Shown: piece by piece, positions 1 through 11,670 of the stretch
Position numbering within the stretch: the first letter of the stretch is position 1
How the letters are laid out: every line of letters starts with the position of its first letter
DNA from: Elymus sibiricus
Lineage: Eukaryota; Streptophyta; Magnoliopsida; Poales; Poaceae
Direction of reading: 5' to 3'
DNA length: 64,000 nt
Assembly: GCA_039707655.1 (NCBI GenBank)
Contig: CM077676.1
Coordinates: 84,097,895 to 84,161,894, forward strand
The notes under the pieces: model-generated
The model's database searches: none
Told to the model about the DNA's origin: nothing
The model's input: only the letters and a program-made list of their open reading frames with translations
Program-made: the position numbers and the translations under genes

Positions 1-511
1 CAAGTTTGCCGGGGGGGGGGGAGGATGGTATGGATACCGACAGGCGACGTTCAAGGTTGTATCTTGCCGGAAGAAGAACAACAATGAAAAGCTAAGTTGC
101 AGAAACCCTTTAAAACAGATTTTTGTTGTAAGGCTATCCTCCTTGAACGATTTCGACTTTTGTATGGAAAACCTGCACGCGATGGAACCTTGTCATGATC
201 GGTTGCGCCCTTACTCTGTTTCGAGTCCGCTCAACAGTTTAGGTGGCTGCACTGAAAACGTCAAGGTTTCTTGCCGGTAGCTGCACCTCCAGCAGGCTGC
301 TGAAGTCCCGAACCCAGCGCTCGCGGGGGTGCGCACCGGCAAGTTCCCAGCATAAGCGTAGGGTACAAGCCATACAGAAAGAAATCAGACGAGGGAATAT
401 CATGCATTAATCCAGAGACAGCAAGTTATATTACATGATAGTTGCCACGTTTCTAACTAAAGATAAATTGTCTTTGGCATGGAGCGATGGCGACAAGATA
501 AAGAGAAGCAG

Positions 512-3500
512 CTAATCCTGGCGATCGCCTTCAACCCTCTTGACTTGGCTTACCCTGTCAACGATGGGCGCGACAAGCTCTTCGAGTACCTTGACGTCCA
601 CATCCTTCGGCAAGCGTTTGAAGACGTTGGAGAGGTTGATGCCGGGGTTCTTGTGCACAAACTTTGACCAGCACCTCGCGGAGGACGGCCTGGCAGAGCT
701 TGCGGGATTCGTTCGCCAGCTGGGATGTTCGGTCAGAGTGAAGCTGCTCCAAGGCTTCGAGCATGCGGTCAAAGAACATGGTCAGCCTGGCGCTTGTAGA
801 CACCCTGTCGTCAGAAGAATACCTAAAGCCTTGCAGACCCATGATGGACAGTTGCGCGGCAAGCTTCTTTGCAATGTCGATGAGCTTCTCAGTCCAGATC
901 TGCACGCCTGCCACATAGTCGTTGTGTGTGGCGGCAGCACTCTTGAGCAGCTCCTGTTCATTGTGGATGTCTTTGATCAAGGTCTTCTCCCGACCCCTGG
1001 CGGTCTCAAGGGTCTCCTTCAGCGTGGTCAGCTTCTGCTCCAGATCAACGATGGATTCCTTGGCGGAGGTGAGCTGCTGAGTCTTCTCGGATGCGGCAAC
1101 CTGGGCCTCCATCAAGCTGTGAAGAGCTTTGTCTCTTTCGGCTTCGAGTGTTGAGACCTTCTTGCCATGATCCTCGAGATCAGCCTCTAGCTTTTTCACC
1201 TTCCCCTCCAGCAAGCTCTTGGCGGCCTCTGCAGCTCCAGCAGCATCGACGGCTTCCTTCAGTTTGCCGGCGTGATCTTCAGTCAGAGCTCTGAGTGTCT
1301 CCATGTGTTTCTGCCCTAGCTCCTGGGTCCGCTGCGCGACAAGTTTCTCGATCTCCTCGTCCTTGCTGCGGAGCTTGGTGGCAAGCGCCTCCTCGCGAGC
1401 AGTAAGGTCCTCTTCGTGAGCATCGAGCCCGATGCGGCGCTCCGTTAGGCGAGCTTCTGCTGCGGCGGCCTGCTGTGCAGCCTCCTCCTGTGCCTTCTCG
1501 ACATCAGATTGCTTCATGAGGAGGTCGTTCCAGTTCTCGCTCAGCTGTTCCCGAGCAGTCTTCAGCTCTTGGCAGGCCTCAGCATACCAAGCCTGCATCT
1601 CCTCGACGCGCTTTTGGAAGTCCGCCTCTGCTGCATCAACAACCGCTGCCCTGGAATCCAGCTTATCCTTCCGGGCGCGGTAGAGTGCTTGGAGCTTCTG
1701 ATAGTTGTCGTGCACGGCTTGGAGTAGCTGCTCTTCCTTGGGTTCACTGCTGCTGGCGGCGGCGATGACGTCCCCATCCAGAGTTTCTCCTTCCACCGGC
1801 GCCCCAGTGCTTGCCGTCCCTGGCATGCTGACGAACAGGTTGTCGCCGACCTTGAGGTAACTGCTTGACGGGGGCACGTCAGATGTTGACGGTTGATCTT
1901 CACCGACAGCTGGGGGCTCCGCGACCGGTGTGGCGCCAGGCGCTCCTGCGGTAGGAATGTCGTCAGTGCGGTCGTCGGTCTCCTTGCCGGTCCCCTCAGC
2001 AGACTTCTTGGCGGTCTCTTCCTGTGCGGCCTTGGCGGCCTCGTCCGCTACGACCCTGTCGGCCTCGGTGGCAGCGTCCCTGGCGGTCTCCTCGATGACG
2101 GTTTCGACATCCATGGGTTCCGCCAAGAGGAAATCTGGAAGCCCAGGAAGGGAAGCAAGATGAGACCAAGATTGGAGTTCAAGAAGACAAAAAAAAGAGG
2201 GAAACAGGAATAGCAAGTACTCAGAGGCGAGCGGTTTACCTGCGTCGAGCTGCTGAGGAGGGTTGCCGGAGCCAGTGCTCGCCGGCTCTTCTTCATCGCG
2301 GTAAAGCTCGCTTGCCAAAGACTCATCTCTGGGCGGTGTAGTCGATGGCGGCGGCACATCAGGGACGGTTCCCATTGGTACTCCTTGTTGCCGCTCCGCT
2401 CCTGCACGCCCGGAGATGTCAGCAGTGAAGATACGCAACCCGGCACTTGCCAGCGGAAAGTGCTTAACGGACTCACGCTGGGGACTGCGCCGGGGGCTGT
2501 GTTGAGGACTGCGTTGTGGGCTCGACTCCGGGCTGATGTTGATCGTTTCTGGCGCACCTGAGGTGCTTGCCGGTAGTTCGTCGCCCGTTGAGGTCTTCGC
2601 CCTCTTCGCCATCCTTTGCGCCGAGGTTTCTGCATCTCTGTGGAGAGAAGGTAAAGTGAATTAGTCAAGTGAAGCCAGAAATACAGGAATTATAAGATGT
2701 GGCAAGGCCCTTACTCTTCTTCTTCTGATTCCAAGGCAGAGAGGTCGAAGACGACTTCCGCTTCGGCACCTGGGCGAAGAGGTGGAGAAGGAGACCTGGC
2801 GCGCTTGGCTACAGCGGAAGCAGTAGGTTGCTGCGACCCTGCTGCTTCTGCCGCTGGTGCCGTCGTATGGGACGCTCCCGCCGCACCAGTTTGTGCCACG
2901 GTCGAGCGTGTCGTACGTCGCACGGGCGGTTGTTGGGCCTCTTGCCGCTACGCAGCCTTGCCGGCCGCCTTCTTGCCGGGAACCTCATCTCTTGAGGGAG
3001 GCTGACTTGCTGGGGCGTCAGAGATGGCTTTCCGAAGAACGCGCTTTTTCTTCCCTGGAGCTGGGGGCTCCTCGTGCGGCTGCTCCTCGGTTGCGCCCTC
3101 GACGGTAGAGCCCCCAGCAACCATGTCGCTCTGCTCCCCGGCAACTTCCTCTTGCTCAGAAGAGGTCTCCTCTGGCACCGTCTCTTCTTCACTGGTGTCT
3201 TCTCCCGTGAAGCCAAAGTCGCCGGCCTCCGCGGCAAGTTTTGCCTCTTCCGCCCTGCTGGCAATATAAGCTATTTCTTCGTCAGAGGTGGGACGGATAA
3301 GGTTGGGATCTTCCCGGATGACCCTCTCCGACAAGTTGTCGAAGAACTCCTGCACTTGCTCTGGAGGCGGCTCTACCCAAGTCCCGTCAAGGCCGTGGGC
3401 GTTGCACACTGGCATCATAGCAATGATGGAGCTCAGGGCAGAGTTGTTGCACAGAGGGATGACTCCAGGCGGCAGCGTGTACCTCCCGTCAGGCCTGAAC

Positions 3501-4366
3501 AGCTTGTGGCAGAGATACATGTGCTGCAAGACCGTGAAATTGTGATTCAAGCCAGGGCGCAGCCTCATGATATCTGCTGTGTTCTTGAAGTCCCAGGCTG
3601 GCCTCCCCTTATTGTGCAGATGAGCGATGCGCCGGCGAAGGAAATCTGCACCAACCATCTCGATCGTGAGCCCGGCAGCCTTCAGGCGGTGGATCCTGGT
3701 GATTGCAATTGTGAGCTTCTTGTCTTCAGGGTCGAGGTCGCTCCAATTCTCATCACGGGCTACATTCTTTTGCCGGGGCATGCAGAACGGCTAAGGATCT
3801 TTCTCCTGAATCCAGCACCACTCGGATCGCCACTCCTCCCACTTCTTGCGGTAGAGACCCCCTGGGTATATATCCTTGTTCCATGTCCTTGGAATCCAAG
3901 TGATAGATCCAGAGAGGGCGTCTCCTGCCTCGATGCGGGGGATGAAGTAGTGGCGGAAGAGGGCTGTGTTGGGGACCACTCCGGCAAAGTTTTCGCAAAG
4001 ATGCGCAAAGATAGACATGCACGTTACGGCGTTCGGCGTGAAATCTAAAAGGCGGAACCCGTACGTGTACATGATGTCGACAAAGAAGTCAGAGAATGGA
4101 GGGCAGAGCCCGCAATAGAAATAAGCAGCGAAGAAAGGGTATCTATTCGCGCCGCCCCCGCCGGAAGCCGAAAGCGCGCGAGTTTTGGGATGGCCATTTG
4201 TCTTCTTCCCCCATACGCACCTGTACTGAGTAATCAAGGTGTGCCCGTCAAGCGTCGGGTCGAAGACGGCACGCTCTCTCCGCATCCGCACCAGATCCCC
4301 TTCATCTGCTCCTGCGGATGAGCCGGCGGCTTTCGCCGTTTTGCCCTTGCCTGCTTTGGGCGGCAT
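512..4366 (-). pseudogene. Antisense gene with Transposase_28-like domain and coiled coil, broken
   Basis: Starts at the ATG at 4366 and runs opposite to its element. Segment 4366-3791 resembles the plant 'putative gypsy type transposon' domain (Pfam Transposase_28, from memory). 3781-2948 continues it into an acidic linker. The rest is proline/serine-rich and then a long alanine/glutamate coiled coil (about 1750-800). Two introns are supported. Intron 1 is 2714-2638 (GT-AG, 77 nt); splicing keeps the frame into the ATG at 2612. Intron 2 is 2239-2135 (GT-AG, 105 nt), frame-neutral. Lesions: in-frame TAG at 3793-3791, in-frame TAG at 2950-2948, and an extra A near 666 that shifts the last ~50 codons; the frame ending at 512 looks like the true C-terminus. 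Molecular function is unknown; the coiled coil suggests self-association. Confidence 0.6.
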
Positions 4367-4700
4367 GGCGGCAGTGGAAGCGGAGTCCGAAGGTGGCGAG
4401 GGCGTGCAGGTGGCGGAAGAATGGAGGAGGCGCGTTTCAGGCTCGAGGAGGAGGACGATGGAAGCGTCCAGATTGGAAAAGATGAGAGGTAAATGAGCAG
4501 CACCCCTGCGGATTTCCTTTTTACAGGGAAGGAGCGGAGGTTGCGGTCATTCCGTGCACGTCCCCCACGTTCCGCATTCAACGCGCGTCGTGGGAGGGCG
4601 CGGTAAATGAGAAGATTATGACGGTAACTCCTGCCACGCGTGCCCGTGCACTGTTTTGGGCCTAGCCCAACAACGCCTCGCACCCGTGTATGGCCTAGGC

Positions 4701-4711
4701 CCGGGGGCTCC
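4701..4711 (+). other. Polypurine tract before 3' LTR
   Basis: A G-rich stretch directly abutting the TGTCGG start of the LTR at 4712. In LTR elements this primes plus-strand DNA synthesis. Its position shows that 4712-5490 is the 3' LTR of a plus-strand element. Confidence 0.5.
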
Positions 4712-5490
4712 TGTCGGTGTACTAAAGATCGGGTTCTTTAGTACCCCGTACTTTTGCACGGACAGTTGTAGCCATACCTGCGGCAAGGCCTGCCGGAGGA
4801 CGGCTAGAGACAGATGCAAGATATCAAGAAGGCGTTTAAGCTGAAGATCAGAAGACCGAAGGCTGGGCGTCCGGCAAGATCTTGCCGGGCTGGCCCGTCG
4901 AGCCCCGGCAAGATCAGCACCCGGCAAGATCCCACCGCTTCAGCACAGTGCCGCCGCTCCAGCGCAGCGACCAGCCTGTCGTTTAGGGCTTGTCCTCCTG
5001 GTTGCGTGTCACGGCGCTGGCCGCAGAAGGCCTTAAGCGGTGCTGATGGGACGGCCCCTTTTTTCCATCCCCAAGAAAGGCAGGCACACCTCAACGGAGC
5101 ATTTAATGTTTCTGTCCTAAGCCGTCAGTGTTAGGTATGATAACACTGTAGATGCTTTACACCTCATGTATGCACTATACGACACCTCTTGTACTTCGCC
5201 ACTGTTGGAGACCCCTTGGACATATAAAAGGAGGCCCAAGGCGTAGCTACGGGAGGAATCCAGACATTCGATCCATTCCGCATGCGTAGCTGCTACTGTA
5301 GCTCCCAGAACTTGGCCAAGAACATCCACAGTAATACAACCAAGCAGGAGTAGGGTTTTACACTTCCGAGCGGCCCGAACCTGGGTAAATCCCCTCGCGT
5401 TGATCGTTAGTTCCGCTCTTTGTGCTGTCCTTTCTCCCTTGCCGAACCGTAAAGGGATCCTTCGATCCCATAGGTGTCGTTTCCCCGACA
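4712..5490 (+). repeat. 3' LTR of Tat-type element
   Basis: 779 bp, starting TGTCGG and ending CCGACA, a perfect 6-bp terminal inverted repeat with TG...CA ends. A TATA box lies at 5223-5231. No PBS follows at 5491, as expected for a 3' LTR. The next sequence (5491 on) is the interior of a different, Sabrina-like element, into which this element inserted. Confidence 0.75.
5223..5231 (+). promoter_or_regulatory. LTR TATA box
   Basis: TATAAAAGG on the plus strand inside the LTR, about 510 bp from its start. It is the likely core promoter of the retrotransposon transcript and gives the LTR its orientation. Confidence 0.55.
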
Positions 5491-6249
5491 CCTTTCCACC
5501 ATTCTTTCACAATCCATGGCTAGCTGTATCCACGGGTGCCCTCCAAACCAACACTTTCCAAGGAATTTTGTTGTTATTAATTTTGATTTCATTGTGGGAC
5601 TGGGCATCCCTATTACCAACCATCCTCTCGTGCAATGACAAGTGAATAAACACTCATCGTGAGAATAACACACCTAGCATGGAAAATAATGGCCACCCCT
5701 TGCTGCTTCATGAGCGGTACGGGCACACAAAACGGAAAAATTATTTTGAAAATTAGAGTTGGCACACGCAAATTTACTTAGAACGGCATTGAAATACCGC
5801 ATATAGGTAGGTATAGTGGACTCATTTGGCACAACTTGGGTTTAAGGATTTTGGATGCACAAGCAGTATTTCCGCTTAGTACAAATGAAGGCTAGCAAAT
5901 AGATTGTGAAGCAACCAACCAAAAAACGAAAACGGTCATAAACATGCATTGAACATAACTAACACCGAATAATGCACCATAAGTAGGATATAATTTCGTT
6001 GCATAACTATTGACTTAATGTGCATGCATAGGGAATCACAAACCTTAACACGGATATTTTTACTAAATCACAATTACTCACTAACATGACTCACATATTA
6101 TCATTTCCATATCGCAAAACTATTGCAAGGAATCACACTTATCATATCCAATGATCTATATGAAAGTTTTAATTATATCCCTCTTGAATATTCATCACTT
6201 TGGGACCAAATTCATATCTTGTGCAAATTACCATTACTATCATCAACTC

Positions 6250-6500
6250 ACAAAAAGATTTAAGTGAAGCATGAGAGTGCAAATATTTCTTCAAAATTTC
6301 AATCTTATCAATTCTCAAAATAATATAAGTGAAGCATGAGAATTCATTTCTTCAAAAATTTCAATCAACTCTCAAAATAATATAAGTGAAGCATGAGAGT
6401 TCATTTCTTCAAAATATAGCCACCACCGTGCTCAAAAAGATTTAAGTAAAGCACTAGAGCAACTGCCTAGCTCAAAAAATTTAAGTGAAGCACATAGAGT
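6250..6500. repeat. Array of five related hairpin repeats
   Basis: Five imperfect copies of a ~50-bp unit sharing a core like ATAAGTGAAGCATGAGAG. In each, bases before the core can pair with bases after it. Copies 2 and 3 have perfect 8-bp stems that differ by a compensatory pair: AATTCTCA/TGAGAATT against AACTCTCA/TGAGAGTT. Copies 1, 4 and 5 pair less well. Confidence 0.6.
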
Positions 6501-6690
6501 ATTCTATCAAATGATGATGACCGTGTGGCTCTCTCAAAATAGGTGTGTTCAGCAAAGATGATTGTGACAAACTAAAAAGCAAACAAAGCAAAGACTCATA
6601 TAATACAAGATGCTCCAAGCAAAACACATATCTTGTGACGAATAAAAATATAGCTCCAAGTAAAATTACAGATGGTTGGTAGAAGAAAGA

Positions 6691-6769
6691 GGGATGCCTT
6701 CCGGGGCATCCCCAAGCTTAGACGCTTGAGTCTTCCTTGAATATTACCTTGGGATGCCTCGGGCATCCC
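6691..6769. repeat. Twin 8-bp-stem hairpins
   Basis: GGGATGCC pairs with GGCATCCC at 6691-6698/6705-6712 and again at 6751-6758/6762-6769, each followed by CCAAGCTTAG. Loops are 6 and 3 nt. The repeated tail resembles the PPT region of related elements (CCCCCAAGCTTAG next to the WHAM-like LTRs). Confidence 0.5.
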
Positions 6770-7417
6770 CAAGCTTAGGCTCTTACTACTCCTTATTCCT
6801 TCATCCATCGTGATCTCACCCAAAACTTGAAAACTTCAATCACACAAAACTCAACAAAACCTTTGTGAAATCCGTTAGCATAACAAAATTAATAACTACT
6901 TTAAGTACTGTTGCAAACCCATTCATATTTTATTTTTGCATTATACCTACTGTACTCTAACTTCACCATGGCTTATACCCCCCCCCCCGATACAATCCAT
7001 AGATTCATCAAAACAAGCAAGTAGTGCATCAAAAACAGAATCTGTCAAAAACAGAACAGTCTGTAGCAATCTATTTAAAAACCATACTTCTGTAAGTCTA
7101 AAAATTCTTAAAAATGAGGAAAACGTGGGAAATTCATATACCAATACTGTGTAAAAATTTCAGATTTTTCTGACGCTCCAGTACAGAAACAAAATTCGGG
7201 CACTGGACGCAAAACTTTCTGTTTTCCAAACAGCATCAATTATACTATCTTCCAAATCATCCTAAAGGCTTTACTTGGCACAAACACTAATTAAAAACAC
7301 AATCATACCAGTAGCATAATTGTGAAAACACACAATAACAGAAAAAAATATATTCATTGGGTTGCCTCCCAACAAGCGCTATTGTTTTATGCCCCTAGCT
7401 AGGCAGAATGCATAGTT

Positions 7418-8236
7418 TCAAGTATTGTCATCTTTGGTTTCCAACTCCTCAATCACACATCCATTTTTTCTAATAGATTTAACATAGGTGTTTCTCACCA
7501 TAACACTTCTAGGCACAAAATCAAGAATTTCACTTTTGTGAATAGGTTCCTTAATTATACCAATGAAATCGGGGTGCACGCTAATCATTTTAAGATCCTC
7601 ATTTCCCTTACTAGAAGTAGCACCATTGGTTTTAGGGACATACATAAACTTGCAATTCTTGCTAGGAGTAATTTTTTCAATATTTTTAGCGGAAGAAAAA
7701 GCGGAACCTAATTTATTAATAATTTCCTCCAACTTATCGATCCTAGCGGGACTTTGTTCCACCCTTTCATTAATTATTGGTTCTTTCTCTTTTAGCATCT
7801 TAAGAGTAATACCTACTTTTGATCAAAATAGAGTGACATGGTTATGAATCTTTTTATCTAAATTTTCAATATGCTCAATGGTAGGTATTTTGTTTTCAAT
7901 AGCATCTAACCTTTGCATAATATGTTCCAAGGTCAAAGTTGTTTCATTAATAGTAATAGGTGGTGATCCCACTAAATTTCCCATAGCATTAAAAGCATCC
8001 ATAGAGGGACACATCAAGAAATTCCCTCCAGTAATAGTATCAAGCACAAATCGATACCAAGTAGTAATGCCCACATAAAAATTGCGAAGAAGGATGGTAG
8101 AGGATTGCTTACGAGTTGATCTATTATGAGCATCACAAATCCTATACCAAGCATCTTTTAAATTCTCTCCTCCCCTTTGTTTAAAATTAAGTACTTCATT
8201 TTCAGGGGTAATAGTAACAAGCGAAGAACTAGCCAT
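7418..8236 (-). pseudogene. gag-like ORF of Sabrina-like element, one nonsense codon
   Basis: I start at the ATG at 8236 (MASSSLVTIT...), about 175 bp downstream of the PBS; an ATG at 8335 only adds a hydrophobic, unlikely leader. The N-terminal part has the capsid-type pattern seen in Athila gag (AWYRICDAHNRS). A short coiled-coil-like stretch follows. An in-frame TGA at 7825-7823 separates it from 7798-7418, which continues in the same frame to TAA. No nucleic-acid-binding knuckle or enzyme domain is visible. The product would be a structural protein for RNA packaging; it is probably inactive here. Confidence 0.55.
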
Positions 8237-8410
8237 AATGATAAAGCAAGAAAAAAAGCAAACAAGAAAAAGGCAAACGGAAAATATTTTTGTATTTTTG
8301 TAAAAACGTTTTAGAAGTGGGGGAGATGAAAACAAGAGGCAAATGGCAAATAAAATAAATGCAAGGAGATGAGAGTTTATGCAAAGGTACTTGATAGATG
8401 TTGATGATGT

Positions 8411-8429
8411 CTCCCGGGCAACGGCGCCA
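8411..8429 (-). other. Primer binding site
   Basis: Minus-strand TGGCGCCGTTGCCCGGGAG, 11 nt inside the LTR end. This is the usual PBS of Athila-type Triticeae elements (I believe tRNA-Asp type). Confidence 0.65.
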
Positions 8430-8440
8430 GAAATTCTTCC

Positions 8441-9999
8441 TGCTACTTGTAACTTGTGTTGGTATTATCCCCGAAGAGGAAGGGATGATGCAGCACAGTA
8501 GAGATAAGTATTTCCCTCAGTTATGAAACCAAGGTTATCGAACTAGTAGGAGAATCACGTAACACCTCGTTAGCAGTACCTGGACACAAACAACAAATCC
8601 TTACACCCAACGCAAACGAGGGGTTGTCAATCCCTCGGCGGTCAATTGCAAGATTAAATTGTATATGATAGATAGATAGATTGAAACAAAAATACAAAAT
8701 AAAATAAATAAAAGAAAATGGCAGCAATGTTTTTAGGGTTTTAGTAATATGATTTAGATAGACCCGGGGGCCATAGTTTTCACTAGAGGCTTCTCTCGAG
8801 AAAATAGCATACGGTGGGTAGACAAATTACTGTTGGGTAATTGATAGAAAAGCAAATAATCATGACGATGTCCAAGGCAATGATCATGTATATAGGCATC
8901 ACGTCCGAGACAAGTAGACCGACTCCTGCCTGCATCTACTACTATTACTCCACACATCGACCGCTATCCAGCATGCATCTATTGTATTAAGTCCATAAAG
9001 AACGGAGTAACGCCTTAAGAACGATGACATGATGTAGACAAGATAAACTCACGTATGAATAAACCCCATCTTTTTACCCTTAATAGCAATGATACATATG
9101 TGTCATGTCCCTTTCTGTCACTGGGATTGAGCACCGCAAGATCGAACCCATTACAAAGCACCTCTTCCCATGGCAAGATAAATCAATCTAGTTGGCCAAA
9201 CCAAATCAATAGATCGGAGAAGAAATACGAGGCTATAATAATCATGCATAAAAGAGATCAGAGAAGACTCAAATAATATTCATGGATAATCTGATCATAA
9301 ACTCACAATTCATCGGATCCCAACAAACACACCGTAAAAAGTGATTACAGCGGATAGAACTCCAAGAACATCGAGGAGAACATTGTATTGAAGATCAAAA
9401 AGAGAGAAGAAGCCATCTAGGTACTAACTATGGACCCGAAGGTCTGTGGTAAACTACTCACGCATCATCGGAAGGGCAGCAAGGTTGATGTAGAGCCCCT
9501 CCGTGATTGATTCCCCCTCCGGCGGAGTACCGGAGAAGGCCTCCAGATGGGATCTCTCAAGAACAGAAAGTTGCGGTGGCGGAAAAAGTATTTCGTGGAC
9601 TCCCCTGAGGGTTTCTGATTTTTCCTGAATTTATAGTGGTGGAATTAGGTCAAATGGAGCTAAGGTGGGCCCACGAGGCACCAGGGCGCCCCTGCCCCCC
9701 CAAGCGCGCCCTGGTGGCTCGTGGCCACCTCCTCTGGCGTCTGGTCTTCTCCCGAAGCTTCTAGTGTTTATCTTGTCCAGAAAAAAATCTCCAAAAAGTT
9801 TCGTGGCATTTGGACTTCGTTTGGTATTGATTTTCTGTAAAACAAAAACAGGGTAGAAATTAGCAACTGGCACTGGGCACTAAGTTAATAGGTTAGTCTC
9901 CAAAAATGATATATAATTGCTGTAAATGCATATAAAAACATCCAAGATTGATAACAACATGGAACAGTCAAAAATTATAGATACGTAGGAGACGTATCA
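8441..9999 (-). repeat. 5' LTR of Sabrina-like element
   Basis: 1559 bp. On the minus strand it starts TGATACGTCTCC at 9999 and ends ...AGTAGCA at 8441. It has the same length and layout as the solo LTR at 18110-19668. A minus-strand TATA (TATAAATTC, 9635-9627) lies about 40 bp downstream of a GC-rich imperfect hairpin (about 9667-9725) that contains GTGGGCCCAC. Confidence 0.75.
9627..9635 (-). promoter_or_regulatory. LTR TATA box
   Basis: TATAAATTC on the minus strand. The same box sits at the matching place in the solo LTR (18467-18475). Confidence 0.5.
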
Positions 10000-11347
10000 G
10001 GCCCATCTTAGCCCATCTTCGCGTGATTCCAACGCCAAAAAATCCTATAAATAGAGAAACCCCCAGAAATAACCCTAGAACTTGGACTCCGCTGCAACAA
10101 GCCTCTGTACCTTTGAAATACCATCTGGAGCCCTGTTCCGGCACCCTACCGGAGGGGAGGATCATCATCGGAGGCCATCTTCATCATCTCGGTGGTCTCC
10201 ATGACGAGGAGGGAGTAGTTCACTCTCGGGGCTGAGGGTATGTACTAATAGCTATGTGTTTGATCTCTCTCTCTCTCTCATGTTCTTGATTTGGCACGAT
10301 CTTGATGTACCGTGAGCTTTGTTAATATAGTTGGATCATATGGTGTTTCTTCCCTCTCTATCTCGTTGTGATGAATTGAGTTTTTACCTTTGAGGTTTCA
10401 CTATTATCGGATTGAATACTTTTATGGATTTGAGAACACTTGATGTATGTCTTGCATATGAATACCCGTGGTGACAATGGGGTATTATATTGATTCATTT
10501 AATGTATGTTTTGGCACTCAACTCGTGGATTCCCGAGGTGACATTGGGGTAATCTATGCATAGGGGTTGATGCACGTTTTCGTCCTACTTTCTCCAGTAG
10601 AAATCCTGGGGCACTCTTTGAAGTTCTTTGTGTTGGATTGAATATTATGAATCTGAAGTTGTTTGATGCATATCGTATAATCAACTCATGGATACTTGTG
10701 GTGACATTGGAGTATCTAGGTGACATTAGAGTTGGTTGATGCGTATCATATGGTGTTATTTTAGTACAAACTTTAGGGTTATTTGTGACACTTATAGGGA
10801 TGGCTCAATGGATTGATCGGAAAGGATAACTTTGAGGTGGTTTCGTACCCTACAACAATTTCTATCTTATGTTCTCCGCTAATAGGAACTTTGGAGTGAT
10901 TCTTTATCGCACGTTGAGGGGTTGTTATACGATCCAATTATGTTAGCACTGTTGAGAGATTGCACTAGTGAAAGTATGAACCCTAGGCCTTGTTTTTAAG
11001 CATTGCAATACCGTTTGTGCTCACTTTTGTTACTTGCTACCTTGCTGTTTTTTTATTTTCAGATTACAAAAACCTATATCTACTATCCATACTACACTTG
11101 TATCACCATCTCTTCGCCAAACTAGTGCACCTATACAATTTACCATTGTATTGGGTGTGTTGGGGACACAAGAGATTTCTTGTATTTGATTGCAGGGTTG
11201 TTTGAGAGAGACCATCTTCATCCTACGCCTCCCACGGATTGATAAACCTTAGGTCATCCACTGGATGGAAATTTGCTACTGTCCTACAAAACTCTGCACT
11301 TGGAGGCCCAACAACGTCTACAAGAATAAGTTGTGTAGTAGACATCA
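10000..11347 (+). repeat. Truncated LTR of another Athila-type family
   Basis: Plus-strand LTR remnant ending ...GTAGACATCA at 11347, with a TATA box TATAAATAG at 10046-10054 and a (CT)n run near 10265. The text before the end (TCTACAAGAA..GTTGTGTAGTAGACATCA-like) matches LTR ends of a Sukkula-like family as I remember it. Its 5' end is cut at 10000 by the Sabrina-like insertion. No PBS follows, so it is a 3' or solo LTR. Confidence 0.5.
10046..10054 (+). promoter_or_regulatory. LTR TATA box
   Basis: TATAAATAG within the truncated LTR, on its coding strand. Confidence 0.45.
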
Positions 11348-11670
11348 ACGGGTCCCGTACGTACTCCTGGCAAGTCAAAAGTTTGAAATCATCAATAATT
11401 ACTGGTTAGTTATATATATATGCATGTGTTTGCAATGCTCATGGATGTTTTTGTAATCTTACCTTGTTGGTGCTCGCTTCGCCTTTGTCTAGTTCGGCAT
11501 ACGTCGCGAGGTTGCTCGAGGATTCGTAGTGGCTATACAAGCTACCCATGGCTGCAACTACAAAATAATAAAAAGTCAAGCTACTTTGGTTTTCTTTGTT
11601 GGTGTGAGTTAACAATTAAAGCATTATAGTGATAGTGGTAGTAGGAGGGGGTGCATGTCATTTTAGCAAG

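Larger units (their letters stand above)
1..5490 (+). mobile_element. 3' portion of a Tat-type Ty3/gypsy retrotransposon
   Basis: The right part of an LTR element that starts outside the window. The 3' LTR (4712-5490) has a plus-strand TATA box and is preceded by a purine-rich tract (4701-4711), so the element reads on the plus strand. No gag or pol is visible; the visible interior holds a gene on the opposite strand (512-4366). An extra, often antisense, ORF between pol and the 3' LTR is known for Tat/Grande-type grass elements, hence the assignment. The 5' LTR and the left target duplication lie outside. Positions 1-511 show only a G-run (11-21) and noncoding sequence. Confidence 0.6.
5491..7417 (-). 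other. Noncoding interior of Sabrina-like element
   Basis: AT-rich, with no believable ORF. It holds a ~100-bp block (about 5802-5905) also found in the WHAM-like bodies (27951-28050, 36706-36805), the hairpin array at 6250-6500, two perfect GGGATGCC/GGCATCCC hairpins (6691-6712, 6751-6769) and a C-run near 6980. Confidence 0.6.
5491..9999 (-). mobile_element. Sabrina-like Athila-type gypsy element, 5' part
   Basis: Reads on the minus strand: 5' LTR 9999-8441, PBS 8429-8411, a gag-like ORF (8236-7418), then a long noncoding interior down to 5491, where the Tat-type element has inserted. No protease, RT or integrase is seen, so this part looks non-autonomous. The rest and its 3' LTR would lie left of the window. 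The LTR start TGATACGTCTCC and the style of the noncoding interior match my memory of Sabrina. Confidence 0.65.

Noticed and set aside
10966..10980. CACTAGTG at 10969 as the left end of the CACTA element
   Set aside because: It lies within the truncated LTR sequence, faces the wrong context, and its flank does not match the bases at 13870-13872.
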